From: Chitinophaga tropicalis
Lineage (GTDB): Bacteria > Bacteroidota > Bacteroidia > Chitinophagales > Chitinophagaceae
Reading direction: 5' to 3'
Length of the DNA stretch: 64,000 bases
Assembly (NCBI RefSeq): GCF_009758205.1
Contig: NZ_WRXN01000016.1
Span: forward strand, 1 to 64,000
The translations under genes were made by a program, and so were the position numbers. Below, one piece after another: positions 46,477 to 55,373 of this stretch (within the stretch, counting starts at the first letter, position 1; every line of letters begins with the position of its first letter). The notes under the pieces were generated by a model, which did no database searches, was not told the DNA's origin, and was given only the letters and a program-made list of their open reading frames with translations.

Positions 46477-47086
46477 CCGGAATATTTACGTTCAGTTGTT
46501 TGTGCTGAAAGCTGATGCTGGTATCATCACCACCGGCTTCATACATTTCTATCTTCGACACAGAATAATCTTTCTTGTCCACCAGCAGGTGAATAGATTT
46601 GAAATACTGTGCCAGCGCTTTATTCACAGGCGTCATTTCCAGCAGGTAGAACTGCGTGTTCTCCAATATGTGCGTGTTAAAGTCTGCATTATTCACCACA
46701 TTTCCCTGCACACAATCTACCGTGATCCTGTTGATCTGTTCAAACAGCTTGTTACCCTTTGCAGATACACGGCTCTCCTTCCTTCCATCCTTCGTCTTAA
46801 TATCCTTCCCGTTCATCACCAGCAGGTAATAGGAAGGCTGCTGGTATTCCATACGCACCTTGTTCTCTTTCTTAAACCAGAACTTTCCTTTTGACACGAT
46901 CTTGTCTGACAGCATGCTCAGGTTCTTCTCCTGCACAAAATCACTCTGTATGGATTGAGTAGCCTGGGAAGCCTTTGCAAACTGCTGTTTAAAGGCCGTT
47001 ACATCCGCTACCGGCTTAAAACCACTCTGCGCCATCACCTGTATGGCGCATACAATAAAACCCATAAATAAAGCCCATCTACGCAT
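46454..47086 (-). CDS. LolA-like outer-membrane lipoprotein carrier
   Basis: 210 aa with signal peptide (about 1-19, VMAQ). The LolA half-barrel fold shows in SIQSDFVQEKNLSMLSDKIV, SKGKFWFKKENKVRMEY, KDYSVSKIEMYEAGGDDT and the C-terminal IPDAVFAVK. Probably a dedicated periplasmic carrier for the pigment lipid and not the housekeeping LolA, given its place in the block. It overlaps the deacetylase gene by 8 bp. Confidence 0.88.
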   Translation of the reverse strand: MRRWALFMGFIVCAIQVMAQSGFKPVADVTAFKQQFAKASQATQSIQSDFVQEKNLSMLSDKIVSKGKFWFKKENKVRMEYQQPSYYLLVMNGKDIKTKDGRKESRVSAKGNKLFEQINRITVDCVQGNVVNNADFNTHILENTQFYLLEMTPVNKALAQYFKSIHLLVDKKDYSVSKIEMYEAGGDDTSISFQHKQLNVNIPDAVFAVK

Positions 47087-47855
47087 AAGCGGGTATGTTT
47101 AATAACTTGTCAATTCTTTCTATACGATACCCCTCCTCTCTCAGGTAAGTGATCAGCTCAGGCAAAGCCTGCAGGGTCACTTCCATAGAATCGTGCAGCA
47201 GCAATACCGCCCCTGGTTGTACAGCCGGTTTAATACGCTGCAGCAGCTCTTCCCTGCTCCTGGCCACAGTATCCAGCGATCGGATGTTCCATCCCACCGC
47301 CGTATAATTCCCTCTCTGTACAGCCCTCCGCAGGTTAGGATTGGTCACCCCGTAAGGAGGACGGAACAGACGGGGCCTCTTCCCCATTGCCTTTTCTACT
47401 GCATCATCCACCTGCCGCAGCTCTGCCAGCATTTTACCTGCTCCGAACATATCGAACCAGAAATGATGGGAGAAGCTGTGATTGCCTATTACATGCCCTT
47501 CCGCTTCCATCCGCCGCAAAAGCTGCTCCTGTCCTGCAATATGCCTGCCAATACAGAAAAAGGCCGCAGGGGCCTGCTCCTTCTGCAATATATCCAGTAT
47601 GGCCGGCGTATGCTGTGTCAACGGCCCGTCATCAAACGTGATCGCTATCACTTTCTCCGCTGTCTCCGCCTTGCATACCACCGGCATATAAAACCCGGAG
47701 GCCACATTACAGGCGCCCCATACCAGCGCAGCTACATATGGCAAAGGCAACAGCACAAACACCCACCATGGCAAAGGCCACAGGAAACTGTTCACCAGCA
47801 GGGCTGCTGCCAGCAGAACAAACAGGGCAATATTGGCTGTGCGGTGCGTCAGCAT
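47079..47855 (-). CDS. Polysaccharide deacetylase (NodB domain), membrane-anchored
   Basis: 258 aa. Two hydrophobic helices (about 8-50) anchor it. The NodB domain (about 68-235) shows TFDDGP (73-78, catalytic base and metal Asp), HSFSHH with metal ligands His126 and His130, RPPYG (165-169) and LLLHDS (C-terminal His). All catalytic residues are present. It would remove an N-acetyl group from a sugar or sugar-lipid; in this cluster the substrate could be the glycosylated anchor made by the GT2 protein. Overlaps the KS-like gene by 7 bp. Confidence 0.88.
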   Translation of the reverse strand: MLTHRTANIALFVLLAAALLVNSFLWPLPWWVFVLLPLPYVAALVWGACNVASGFYMPVVCKAETAEKVIAITFDDGPLTQHTPAILDILQKEQAPAAFFCIGRHIAGQEQLLRRMEAEGHVIGNHSFSHHFWFDMFGAGKMLAELRQVDDAVEKAMGKRPRLFRPPYGVTNPNLRRAVQRGNYTAVGWNIRSLDTVARSREELLQRIKPAVQPGAVLLLHDSMEVTLQALPELITYLREEGYRIERIDKLLNIPAYA

Positions 47856-48913
47856 GCAGATAAGAGGATCAGCGAATGATGCGTTTGTTTATGATGATTA
47901 TAGATCAGTATCTTTTGTTGTTTTCCCTTCACATTCCCCTTAAACATCGCACTGGCCGGAACTGCCTGTTCCGCCAGTATCCTGCAGGCCATCCACATGG
48001 CAAATGCAGATGCTGTCGGGTATTCCCCGCATAAATGTTTAAAACAGGCTACCGGTATTTCCGGCAGCAGGTTATTCTCCACATGCTCATACCACTCATC
48101 TCCTGCCACATCTCCGTTACGCCCGGTAATGATCAGGCTTATTTCTTCCCTGTTACAGCTGTGCGCTGCCAGGAAAGCCTCAATATCAGCCATTATTTCC
48201 GCTTTCCCCGCCGGCCGGTATAAAGTGGTCAGCCCGGAAAGCTTAGCCTTTGTATGGGCTCCTTTCTCCGTTCCCAGTACAAAGCTGGCAGCCCCTTCAC
48301 CGGCTACGGTGCCGTGAGTGTTGCTGCGCAACAGGCTGTCCTGTGTTACCGGTTCTTTTTTATACAGGTCAAAGCGGGAGAGTATCTTAAAACTATGGTC
48401 CGTCAGCTCGTCCATAGCGCCGGCCAGTATACTGCCGGTACGGCCCTCTCTCAGTATCATTATGCTGTCCAGCAGGGCGTTCTCAAAAGAAAAGCCCTTA
48501 TGAACAAAAGTATTGTTATAACCATGGCAACCCAGCATAAGCGCTATCTGCCCCGCCACCGTGTTGTGGGTGGACTGTATAAATGCCGTAGGCGTCAGCA
48601 GTTCTTCCTGCTGATTGATCATCTTTGTCAGGAAAACACCGGTATCGTCCAGGCAGCCGTAGGCTGTACCGGTAATAATAGCTTCCGGCTTTTCTATGCC
48701 TGCTTCCTGCAGACTGAGCTTTGCAGACGCCACTCCCATTTTGATAACACGCCCCATTCGGCGTATCAGCTTCACATCTATCCACTGTTTATAGTCAGGG
48801 TCCCAGTTCTTCAGCCGGGCCCCCTGCCAGGGAATGACAGCTGCCGGGAACGGCCCCTCTGTCGCAGTAGCCTGCGGCGATACACAACCTGTTCCCTGTA
48901 TATAGATGTTCAT
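47849..48913 (-). CDS. KS-like protein lacking the catalytic triad (chain-length-factor type)
   Basis: 354 aa, about 50 shorter than an active KAS. Thiolase-fold blocks are recognisable (YIQGTGCVSPQ at the start, LSLQEAGIEKPEAIITGT, VAGEGAASFVLGTEKG). The nucleophile position reads KGFSFENAL, where active enzymes have ACSSAANAL (Gly140 replaces Cys), and both catalytic His motifs (HGTGT, GHTLGA) are absent. It starts 3 bp after the complete KAS at 48917. Such pairs form KS/chain-length-factor heterodimers in aryl-polyene systems, so it probably sets the polyene length (inference). Confidence 0.82.
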   Translation of the reverse strand: MNIYIQGTGCVSPQATATEGPFPAAVIPWQGARLKNWDPDYKQWIDVKLIRRMGRVIKMGVASAKLSLQEAGIEKPEAIITGTAYGCLDDTGVFLTKMINQQEELLTPTAFIQSTHNTVAGQIALMLGCHGYNNTFVHKGFSFENALLDSIMILREGRTGSILAGAMDELTDHSFKILSRFDLYKKEPVTQDSLLRSNTHGTVAGEGAASFVLGTEKGAHTKAKLSGLTTLYRPAGKAEIMADIEAFLAAHSCNREEISLIITGRNGDVAGDEWYEHVENNLLPEIPVACFKHLCGEYPTASAFAMWMACRILAEQAVPASAMFKGNVKGKQQKILIYNHHKQTHHSLILLSAC

Positions 48914-48916
48914 GGT

Positions 48917-50122
48917 CTAAATCTTTGAAAATACAAGACTGGAACAATTGCCGCCAAAGCCAAAGGAATTGGACATTACATGCTGCAGTTGATTGCCGGT
49001 CGAAAATTTAACAACAGGAGAAAAAGGTAATTCCTTTATCTGCTTCGAAAAGTTTGCATTGGGATAGATGATCCCTTCCTTTACAGCCATGGCAGAGAAT
49101 ACCGCTTCAATACCTCCGCTGGCTCCCAGCGTATGCCCTGTAAAAGATTTGGTACTGCTCAGTGGCGGGAAAGCAGGTGCAAAAAGGCGTGCAATGGCCG
49201 TGCCTTCTGCAATGTCGTTATTCTGCGTGCCCGTACCATGCAGGTTAATATAATCTATATCTGCCGGCGTCAGCCCGCTCATCTCCAACGCGCCCTGCAT
49301 AGCCAGGAAATTGCCTATACCGTCTGGCGATGATGCCGTCTGGTGATAGGCGTCATTTGCATTGGCATACCCGCTTAAACGGCACCAGGCCGGATGAGTG
49401 GCAGGCAGCTCAGCCGCCAGGGCCTCGCTGATCAGCACTACATAACCGGCGCCCTCACCCAGGTTCAGACCTGTACGGGTGTCGTCAAAAGGACGGCAGG
49501 CCGCCTGGTCCAGTATCATCAGTGTATTGAATCCATTCAGGGTAAAACGGGTCAGCGCATCTGTTCCTCCGGCTATCACCACATCCACCATATTGTTGTT
49601 TATAAGGCGGGAACCATACATCAGCGCATTGGCGGCTGAAGAACAGGCAGTACTGATAGTGGAAATATGATGACGGATGCCCATAGCATCAGCCACCAGC
49701 TCTGTTACAGCGCCACATTCGTGATGCACCACCTGCCGCAGATGCCCGTTACTCTCATTCTCCAGGTAGTCTGCAAAGAAGTCTTCCGTCTTGTCCATCC
49801 CACCTACCGTGTTGGCAGACACAAAACCCACACGGTACTGGCTGATGTCTCCCAGGCCTGTGCTGTTCCATGCCTCCTGCGCAGCTATCCGGCTCAGTAA
49901 AGCCGTTCTGCTTATATATTCAGGCATTCCGGCCATGGCAGCCAGCGTTTTGTTATCCGCCTTTACCTCCGCTACAGGAAATGTTGAACGGTGTACAGAA
50001 CGCAGGTGCTGCATTTGCGCCATACCGGACTCCATGCGCCTGAATGCCTCCAGGCACTCCGCCACATTATTCCCTATACCGCAAATAACGCCGCCACCGG
50101 CAATCCATGCCCCACTGCCCAT
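48917..50122 (-). CDS. Beta-ketoacyl-ACP synthase (FabF-like), complete
   Basis: 401 aa with Cys160 (STACSSAANAL), His295 (HGTGTQNND) and His330 (GHTLGASGGIE), so active-site complete. N-terminal IAGGGVICGIGNN and C-terminal SNSFGFGGNCSSLV are standard. It starts where the ACP gene at 50122-50382 ends (one-base overlap) and is followed by the dead KS-like protein, its likely heterodimer partner. It should condense malonyl-ACP with the growing aryl polyene. Confidence 0.92.
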   Translation of the reverse strand: MGSGAWIAGGGVICGIGNNVAECLEAFRRMESGMAQMQHLRSVHRSTFPVAEVKADNKTLAAMAGMPEYISRTALLSRIAAQEAWNSTGLGDISQYRVGFVSANTVGGMDKTEDFFADYLENESNGHLRQVVHHECGAVTELVADAMGIRHHISTISTACSSAANALMYGSRLINNNMVDVVIAGGTDALTRFTLNGFNTLMILDQAACRPFDDTRTGLNLGEGAGYVVLISEALAAELPATHPAWCRLSGYANANDAYHQTASSPDGIGNFLAMQGALEMSGLTPADIDYINLHGTGTQNNDIAEGTAIARLFAPAFPPLSSTKSFTGHTLGASGGIEAVFSAMAVKEGIIYPNANFSKQIKELPFSPVVKFSTGNQLQHVMSNSFGFGGNCSSLVFSKI

Positions 50123-50382
50123 TATTGCTTGTTTTGATGCGCGGTAATAAATTCAGCGATGGTACGTACGGAGTAAAAGATCTCCGGCCCCTGCTCAGGA
50201 TTGGCAATACGGATACCGTAATGCTGCTGCAGCAGTACTATTATTTCCAGCGCATCGATAGAATCCAGCCCCAGCCCGTCTTTAAACAAAGGCTGATCAT
50301 CCCCTATATCCTCAGGTTTTACTTCCTGCAGATTCAATTGCTCTACTATCTGGGCTTTCAGCGCCGCCATCAAATTTTCCAT
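50122..50382 (-). CDS. Acyl carrier protein 1 of the pigment block
   Basis: 86 aa, acidic and helical. GLDSIDALE carries the phosphopantetheine Ser41. The next gene downstream, the KAS at 48917, starts on the last base of this one. It carries the polyene intermediates, activated by the acpS product at 36767. Confidence 0.92.
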   Translation of the reverse strand: MENLMAALKAQIVEQLNLQEVKPEDIGDDQPLFKDGLGLDSIDALEIIVLLQQHYGIRIANPEQGPEIFYSVRTIAEFITAHQNKQ

Positions 50383-50404
50383 GACTAATTATTACTGTAT
50401 ATTT

Positions 50405-51019
50405 TTAAATAGTTGCAGGTGCCAGGCTGTCTGCACTGAGTACAGCCATGCCTTTATCAGTTCTCTCTACTTTATGCAGGACCACTTCATATTGCGGGCC
50501 CATTACCTCCACCCATCCGCAAAGACAGGCGCTGACAGCCCGCTCATTGAACAGCTGCTCCAGGTATCCGGCCATCAGAGAAGTATCAAAAGTATCCGAG
50601 GTAAAGAACACATTCTCGCCTTTAAAGCCGTGCCGGATACTGATCTCTCCCATCACAATATTGGATAGTGTGTATACAAATAACGCGGGACTGGCAATAT
50701 CCTTCACCGTATCATAATACCGCAGGTCCGTATCCAGGCTGGCGCTCCTGTTGGCCAGCACCAGGCCTGTCCTTTCCGGCAAATGACCCTTGAACGGGGC
50801 TTCACGAAGCAGCACTTCCGCCGCCAGCCAGCCCAGCTTCGACAGGTTATCCATCTTATGAAACTTGGGATACTGACCGGATACCCTGTCGTACACTGCC
50901 CGCAGAAATTCCGGCAATTCCGTCTCCTGCGGCACTTCTGATAGCAATGTACCATTGTGATACACCCGGTTGTTCCGGATCACACAAGTTCCTGTAATAT
51001 ATACCTCACCGTTGTCCAA
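50405..51019 (-). CDS. Half-length KS-like protein without active-site residues
   Basis: 204 aa. VYITGTCVIRNN at the start, LGWLAAEVLLRE, TGLVLANRSASLDTD and SPALFVYTLSNIVMGEISI follow the order of a ketosynthase N-terminal half. It stops after the segment around FTSDTFDTSLMAGYLEQL, where the nucleophile would be, with no Cys nucleophile there and no second half. Starts with TTG at 51019, one base after the halogenase stop. It is a compact stand-alone protein with an intact frame and no frameshift debris, so probably functional as a partner or scaffold and not a pseudogene. Confidence 0.7.
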   Translation of the reverse strand: MDNGEVYITGTCVIRNNRVYHNGTLLSEVPQETELPEFLRAVYDRVSGQYPKFHKMDNLSKLGWLAAEVLLREAPFKGHLPERTGLVLANRSASLDTDLRYYDTVKDIASPALFVYTLSNIVMGEISIRHGFKGENVFFTSDTFDTSLMAGYLEQLFNERAVSACLCGWVEVMGPQYEVVLHKVERTDKGMAVLSADSLAPATI

Positions 51020-51020
51020 A

Positions 51021-52268
51021 CTACTGGTCCTGTTTTATTTTTTCCGTTAATTCAATTGTACGCGCCAGCCGCTTCAGTGCCGTATCATGGTTCTTCACAA
51101 AAGGATTGCTATAATCCCATACATAACCGGCCAGCACAGAGCATATCTGGTTCTTCACCTCCGGCTGTGGCTCTTTCGAGAAGAAGATCTTGTCCAGCGT
51201 TCCCTCATACCAGGCCATCACATAAGAGCGGAAGGTATTCACCCCCTGCATGGTAGGCGCCATATATTCCGCCTCCCAGTCAACCGATTCTCCTTTCAGC
51301 TTGCGTATCACCAGTTTAGCTGCGGTCTGCGCAGAAACGCAGGCCAAAGTTACGCCAGATGAGAAAATAGGGTCCAGAAATTCTGTTACATTGCCCGTCA
51401 GCACAAAACCTTCGCCATAGAACTTGTCTGTCGTGGCAGACCAGGACTCCAGTATACGCGGCTCAAATACCAGCTCCACATCACGGAAACGCTCCCGGGT
51501 ATTAGGCTCGGCTTCCAGCATGGCACGGTACTGCTGTTCCGGTGTACCGGGATATGAATTGAAGAAAGATGGATCGCTTACAAAACCTACAGAGGTCACC
51601 CCTGAAGAGAACGGAATGATCCATATCCACGTACCGGGCTGATGAACAACGGCCGTAATACGGTTTGGCTCGTCCGCCATAGAACGGCGAACATCCTTCG
51701 TATGTGCAAACAGCGCCTTGCGGGGCTGCAGGTTAGATGCTTTTTCAAGGTTGAAAAGACGGGGAATAACCCTGCCGTAACCACTGCCGTCTACAATAAA
51801 ACGGGCTTCTATCTGCGATTTGTTACCATTCACATCTTCCACAGTAGTAACAGAATCACTCCCGTTAAAGCGGATGTCTGTCACTGTAGTTTCATATGCA
51901 ACAGGTACTCCCATCGCCTCCACAGTATCTGCCAGGGTCTTATCAAAATCTGCACGGGTCACCTGCCAGGTCCAGGTCCAGCCCGGGGTATGCTGCTCCT
52001 TAAAGGTAAAGTCGCACACCTCATCGCCTTTAACGAACTTGGCGCCATACTTCTCCTGGAAGCCTTTTGCTTTAATAGCCTCAATAAAACCGGCTTCTTC
52101 CAGGGCTTCCATACTGCGCGGCAGCAGACTCTCTCCTATCACAAAGCGCGGAAACTTCAGCTTCTCCACTATTTTGACAGAATAACCTGCCTGATGGATA
52201 ATAGATGCGGCCACTGTTCCGGAAGGGCCAGCTCCAATAACCAGTACATCTACCTTTTCTGTATTCAT
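51021..52268 (-). CDS. Flavin-dependent halogenase-like monooxygenase
   Basis: 415 aa. FAD motif VIGAGPSG (10-17), FPRFVIGESLLP (39-50), YGAKFVKG with a candidate catalytic Lys (74-81) and WIWIIP (214-219). WxWxIP together with the GESLLP block is the signature of flavin halogenases; some relatives are plain hydroxylases. Some flexirubins carry chlorine or a second hydroxyl on the ring, so it may decorate the hydroxyphenyl end. The 123-bp repeat array ends 33 bp upstream of its start. Confidence 0.83.
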   Translation of the reverse strand: MNTEKVDVLVIGAGPSGTVAASIIHQAGYSVKIVEKLKFPRFVIGESLLPRSMEALEEAGFIEAIKAKGFQEKYGAKFVKGDEVCDFTFKEQHTPGWTWTWQVTRADFDKTLADTVEAMGVPVAYETTVTDIRFNGSDSVTTVEDVNGNKSQIEARFIVDGSGYGRVIPRLFNLEKASNLQPRKALFAHTKDVRRSMADEPNRITAVVHQPGTWIWIIPFSSGVTSVGFVSDPSFFNSYPGTPEQQYRAMLEAEPNTRERFRDVELVFEPRILESWSATTDKFYGEGFVLTGNVTEFLDPIFSSGVTLACVSAQTAAKLVIRKLKGESVDWEAEYMAPTMQGVNTFRSYVMAWYEGTLDKIFFSKEPQPEVKNQICSVLAGYVWDYSNPFVKNHDTALKRLARTIELTEKIKQDQ

Positions 52269-52301
52269 GTCGGGTGTATGAGAATTAGATAATAAGTTTG
52301 T

Positions 52302-52784
52302 TTAACGCTTTTTACATTTAAGTAAAGTATAGCTAAGCCCCATCTGGTTATTCTCCTCAATAATCTGTAAACCTGCGTCTTCTATACATTTAAAGAAATC
52401 GTCCGTGTGGTACATGATGTGTTGTTACCGCCTTTTACATTTAAGTAAAGTATAACTTAATCCCATCTGGTTATTCTCCTCAATAATCTGTAAACCTGCG
52501 TCCTCTATACATTTAAAGAAATCATCTGTGTGGTACATGATGTGTTGTTACCGCCTTTTACATTTAAGTAAAGTATAACTTAATCCCATCTGGTTATTCT
52601 CCTCAATAATCTGTAAACCTGCGTCCTCTATACATTTAAAGAAATCATCTGTGTGGTACATGATGTGTTGTTACCGCCTTTTACATTTAAGTAAAGTATA
52701 ACTTAATCCCATCTGGTTATTCTCCTCAATAATCTGTAAACCTGCGTCCTCTATACATTTAAAGAAATCGTCTGTGTGGTACAT
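52302..52784 (-). repeat. 123-bp tandem array duplicating the 3' end of the methyltransferase gene
   Basis: Four copies of a 114-bp unit (52671-52784, 52548-52661, 52425-52538, 52302-52415) separated by 9-bp spacers. The first copy is the last 38 codons (with stop) of the methyltransferase gene; the other three are non-coding extensions after its stop, each again starting ATG-TAC-CAC and ending in TAA. The two middle copies are identical to each other and differ from the in-gene copy at one synonymous base. The distal copy differs at several positions, nearly all synonymous, plus one Arg/Lys change. 123 is a multiple of three. A slipped-strand expansion of a gene terminus is the simplest explanation. 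Confidence 0.95.
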
Positions 52785-53738
52785 CTGGCTATTGCCATTT
52801 GCCATGGCAGTAAAATAAAGAGATGTCTGTTGCAGGCAGAAAGCGGCTGATTTATAAGGCTGCCTGTTCCAGAACGGCTCCAGTATAAAAATGGTTCCTC
52901 TCTCTGTAAGAGCGTCACCACAACGCTTCAATATCGAAACTATCTGTTCTTCAGAAAAACAATCCAGGAACTGGCTCATCCAGATAGCATCAAAGCCCGA
53001 AGGGAAAGGCAGGCTTTCATCCAGGATATTGGCTTCATGGAACGATACACGATCTGCCACACCTGCTTCTTTCGCTCTTTGCTGCGCAATAGCTATTTCT
53101 CCCGGCAGGTCAAACATGGTCACCTGTACATCTTTATCATATGCAGTACATGCCAGCGTCCATTTACCTGTATTACCACCTATATCCAGCAGTTTACGGG
53201 GCTTATTCTCAAATACGACAGGCAAAGCCTGTGGGAATGCCAGATCGGAGTAATAGTGATCAAAATCAAACCAGCTCTTACCTATTTCCGGTGGCAGAAG
53301 GGGTAAGCCAGGATAAATGGTATCCCAGGGGCCCAGTTCTTTCAGTCCTGCAGGCCTTCCTTCACGCAGGCTCTCCTGCAAATGGTTCATCCCCAGGTAA
53401 CAGATGTCCTGTGAGAAGTCCATGTTAATACGGGTCAGCTTATCATGCAGGATAAAATAACCTGTCTTTGTCAGGGAGTATCTTTTGTCATTCACTATCA
53501 GCAGCTCAATACCAAGACCGGCTTCCAGCAATACGCGCACAGCATAACGGCTAAGCGAGACTTTCTCCAGTATTTCCTCGATAGTAACGCCTTTCGGGCC
53601 GCTGTCGCTCACCACCTGCAATATCCCCATATCACGCAGGGCCCGGGTGGCCTGAAATGCTATTGGTGCAAATGCCAGTCTTAACGCAGCTTCCTGCGCC
53701 TGTAATGCTGTTTTTGTCTCTTTGGTAAAAAGCTCCAT
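52671..53738 (-). CDS. Class I O-methyltransferase (COMT-like)
   Basis: 355 aa. Winged-helix dimerisation domain (about 10-100: ALRLAFAPIAFQATRALRD, SLSRYAVRVLLEAGL), then the SAM-binding domain (LLDIGGNTGKW 183-193, VTMFDLPG, FHEANILD, FDAIWMSQFLDCF). Architecture is that of family 2 aromatic O-methyltransferases. It may methylate the aromatic ring or its hydroxyl in the pigment. Its last 37 residues (from about Met319) are encoded by the first unit of the 123-bp array, and three more copies follow the stop codon. The stop at 52671 gives a normal family length. Confidence 0.88.
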   Translation of the reverse strand: MELFTKETKTALQAQEAALRLAFAPIAFQATRALRDMGILQVVSDSGPKGVTIEEILEKVSLSRYAVRVLLEAGLGIELLIVNDKRYSLTKTGYFILHDKLTRINMDFSQDICYLGMNHLQESLREGRPAGLKELGPWDTIYPGLPLLPPEIGKSWFDFDHYYSDLAFPQALPVVFENKPRKLLDIGGNTGKWTLACTAYDKDVQVTMFDLPGEIAIAQQRAKEAGVADRVSFHEANILDESLPFPSGFDAIWMSQFLDCFSEEQIVSILKRCGDALTERGTIFILEPFWNRQPYKSAAFCLQQTSLYFTAMANGNSQMYHTDDFFKCIEDAGLQIIEENNQMGLSYTLLKCKRR

Positions 53739-53756
53739 TCTGAAATTAAGGTTAGA

Positions 53757-54908
53757 TTATTTTGAAAAAACCATTGCAGCATTGCATCCGCCAAAGCCAG
53801 ATACTGTTTTAAGGAAATGCTGCATGGCAAACTGTTTCAACTGGTTGCTCACCTGTACCGGCTCACTCACGCCCAGGGTCTCAAAACCCAGTGTTGGTAT
53901 CACCAGCTGCTGCTGCAGGGCATGCATGCCTATAATAGTCTCTATCAGGCCGGCAGCGCCCAGGGTATGACCATAGTAGCCCTTCAGGCTGTTCACCGGT
54001 CTTTCCAGCAGACCAGCCACCTGCAGGGCCTTAGATTCCATTTCGTCATTGTACAGCGTAGCCGTGCCATGTGCAGAAACAAAACCAATATCTGCGCTGC
54101 TCAGTCCAGTACCGGAAAGCGCCCTTTGCATGGCCTCTCCCAGTTCTGCACCGGTACGCGACGGACCGGAAATATGATTGGCGTCATTGCTTACTGCTCC
54201 CGCTCCTACGCGAATGGCATGCTCAGGTACATACTCCTCTTTACAGGTGAGTATCACCGTACCCGCACCTTCTCCCAGCGTCACACCTTTCCTCTCTGCA
54301 TCGAACGGGCGGCATGGCTCACTGCTCACAGCCTGGAACGACTGAAAGCCGGACAGGACAAACTGAGTCACCACATCTGCTCCCGTTACCACTGCATGAT
54401 CATAGCGACCGGAAAGTATCAGCCTTTTCGCTGTCAGGATAGCCAGCAGGCCTGATATACAGGCATTGCTCACCACAATGGGGTCTGCTGAATACCCGAA
54501 ATATGCAGCTACTTTCTTTGCGGTATGGAACAGCTCCATTTCCTGTAAAGGAGCATTGGCAGGATCTGCCTGCTGTTCCAGCAGCTCAATGTTGCCTTTG
54601 GTGGTAGATACAATGAAGGCGGTACGCCCGTCATTGATATTGATAGGGGTTCTGTCCAGTGCATTCTGCACAGAAAGGACCAGCAGTTGTTCAAATTTTG
54701 TATAGTTTTCCAGGCTGTCCTCATTCCAGTATGATTCCAGCTGGCCTTCCGCAAACATAGCAGCATAAAAGGGCGCAGGCCACAATGCCTTATTGTTATG
54801 CTGGCGTATACCGCTCTGTCCCTTGCTTACATTGGAAAAGTTCTCCTCTGTTGTTCTTCCCAGCGGAGAAATGATATTGTCTGCCACCACATACACAGGC
54901 TTCATCAT
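53757..54908 (-). CDS. Beta-ketoacyl-ACP synthase, complete (second)
   Basis: 383 aa. Cys150 (SNACISGLLA), His280 (HGTATLYND) and His314 (GHTLGAAGLIE) are all present. N-terminus YVVADNIISPLG. The ATG doublet at 54903-54908 overlaps the thioesterase stop. It differs from the KAS at 48917 (ISG instead of SSA after the Cys), so it may handle a different step, such as starter condensation. Genes on either side are the thioesterase and the methyltransferase. Confidence 0.9.
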   Translation of the reverse strand: MMKPVYVVADNIISPLGRTTEENFSNVSKGQSGIRQHNNKALWPAPFYAAMFAEGQLESYWNEDSLENYTKFEQLLVLSVQNALDRTPININDGRTAFIVSTTKGNIELLEQQADPANAPLQEMELFHTAKKVAAYFGYSADPIVVSNACISGLLAILTAKRLILSGRYDHAVVTGADVVTQFVLSGFQSFQAVSSEPCRPFDAERKGVTLGEGAGTVILTCKEEYVPEHAIRVGAGAVSNDANHISGPSRTGAELGEAMQRALSGTGLSSADIGFVSAHGTATLYNDEMESKALQVAGLLERPVNSLKGYYGHTLGAAGLIETIIGMHALQQQLVIPTLGFETLGVSEPVQVSNQLKQFAMQHFLKTVSGFGGCNAAMVFSK

Positions 54909-55357
54909 TTCACATTATTTGAAGGGAACAGAAGTCCCTGCTGTTCTTTCCATTCCTGGAAGAAAGCAGGTATTGTCAGTTGCAGGGATGACGTTTCAAT
55001 ATCCAGGAACACCTGTACGGAGCTCCCGTCTGCTACAAGTTCTCCTGTAGCGGCATTATACAACTTGTACTCAAACTTAATTTTGGCGGCTGGTGTGTTG
55101 ATGTAGGTGGTTTCAACAATAACGCGGTCGCCATACCTGAGAGAGCGTTTATAATTGCATTGCACATTCACTACGGGAACAGAATATCCACGTTTATAAA
55201 TATCGAGGTAACGAAGTCCGTATTTTTCACCGAATGCTTCTCTTCCATCTTCAAAATACCGTACATAATGGCCGTGCCACACTATCCCAAGCGGATCTGC
55301 TTCATTGAATTTCACCAATATGTCTGCTCTTTCGGTCAATACAGGATTCATGCTCAT
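54905..55357 (-). CDS. 4-hydroxybenzoyl-CoA-type hotdog thioesterase
   Basis: 150 aa. FNEADPLGIVWHGHYVRYFED (17-37, in part) is the YbgC/4HBT signature with the catalytic Asp; VIVETTYINTPAAKIKFEY continues the fold. It would release the finished acyl chain, or correct stalled ones, from ACP or CoA. It overlaps the downstream KAS by four bases (54905-54908), indicating coupled translation. Confidence 0.88.
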   Translation of the reverse strand: MSMNPVLTERADILVKFNEADPLGIVWHGHYVRYFEDGREAFGEKYGLRYLDIYKRGYSVPVVNVQCNYKRSLRYGDRVIVETTYINTPAAKIKFEYKLYNAATGELVADGSSVQVFLDIETSSLQLTIPAFFQEWKEQQGLLFPSNNVK

Positions 55358-55373
55358 TAATTTAGGACCGGTA

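Noticed and set aside
52302-52670. CRISPR array
   Set aside because: Repeats are 114 bp with 9-bp identical spacers and encode a methyltransferase end; not CRISPR-like.
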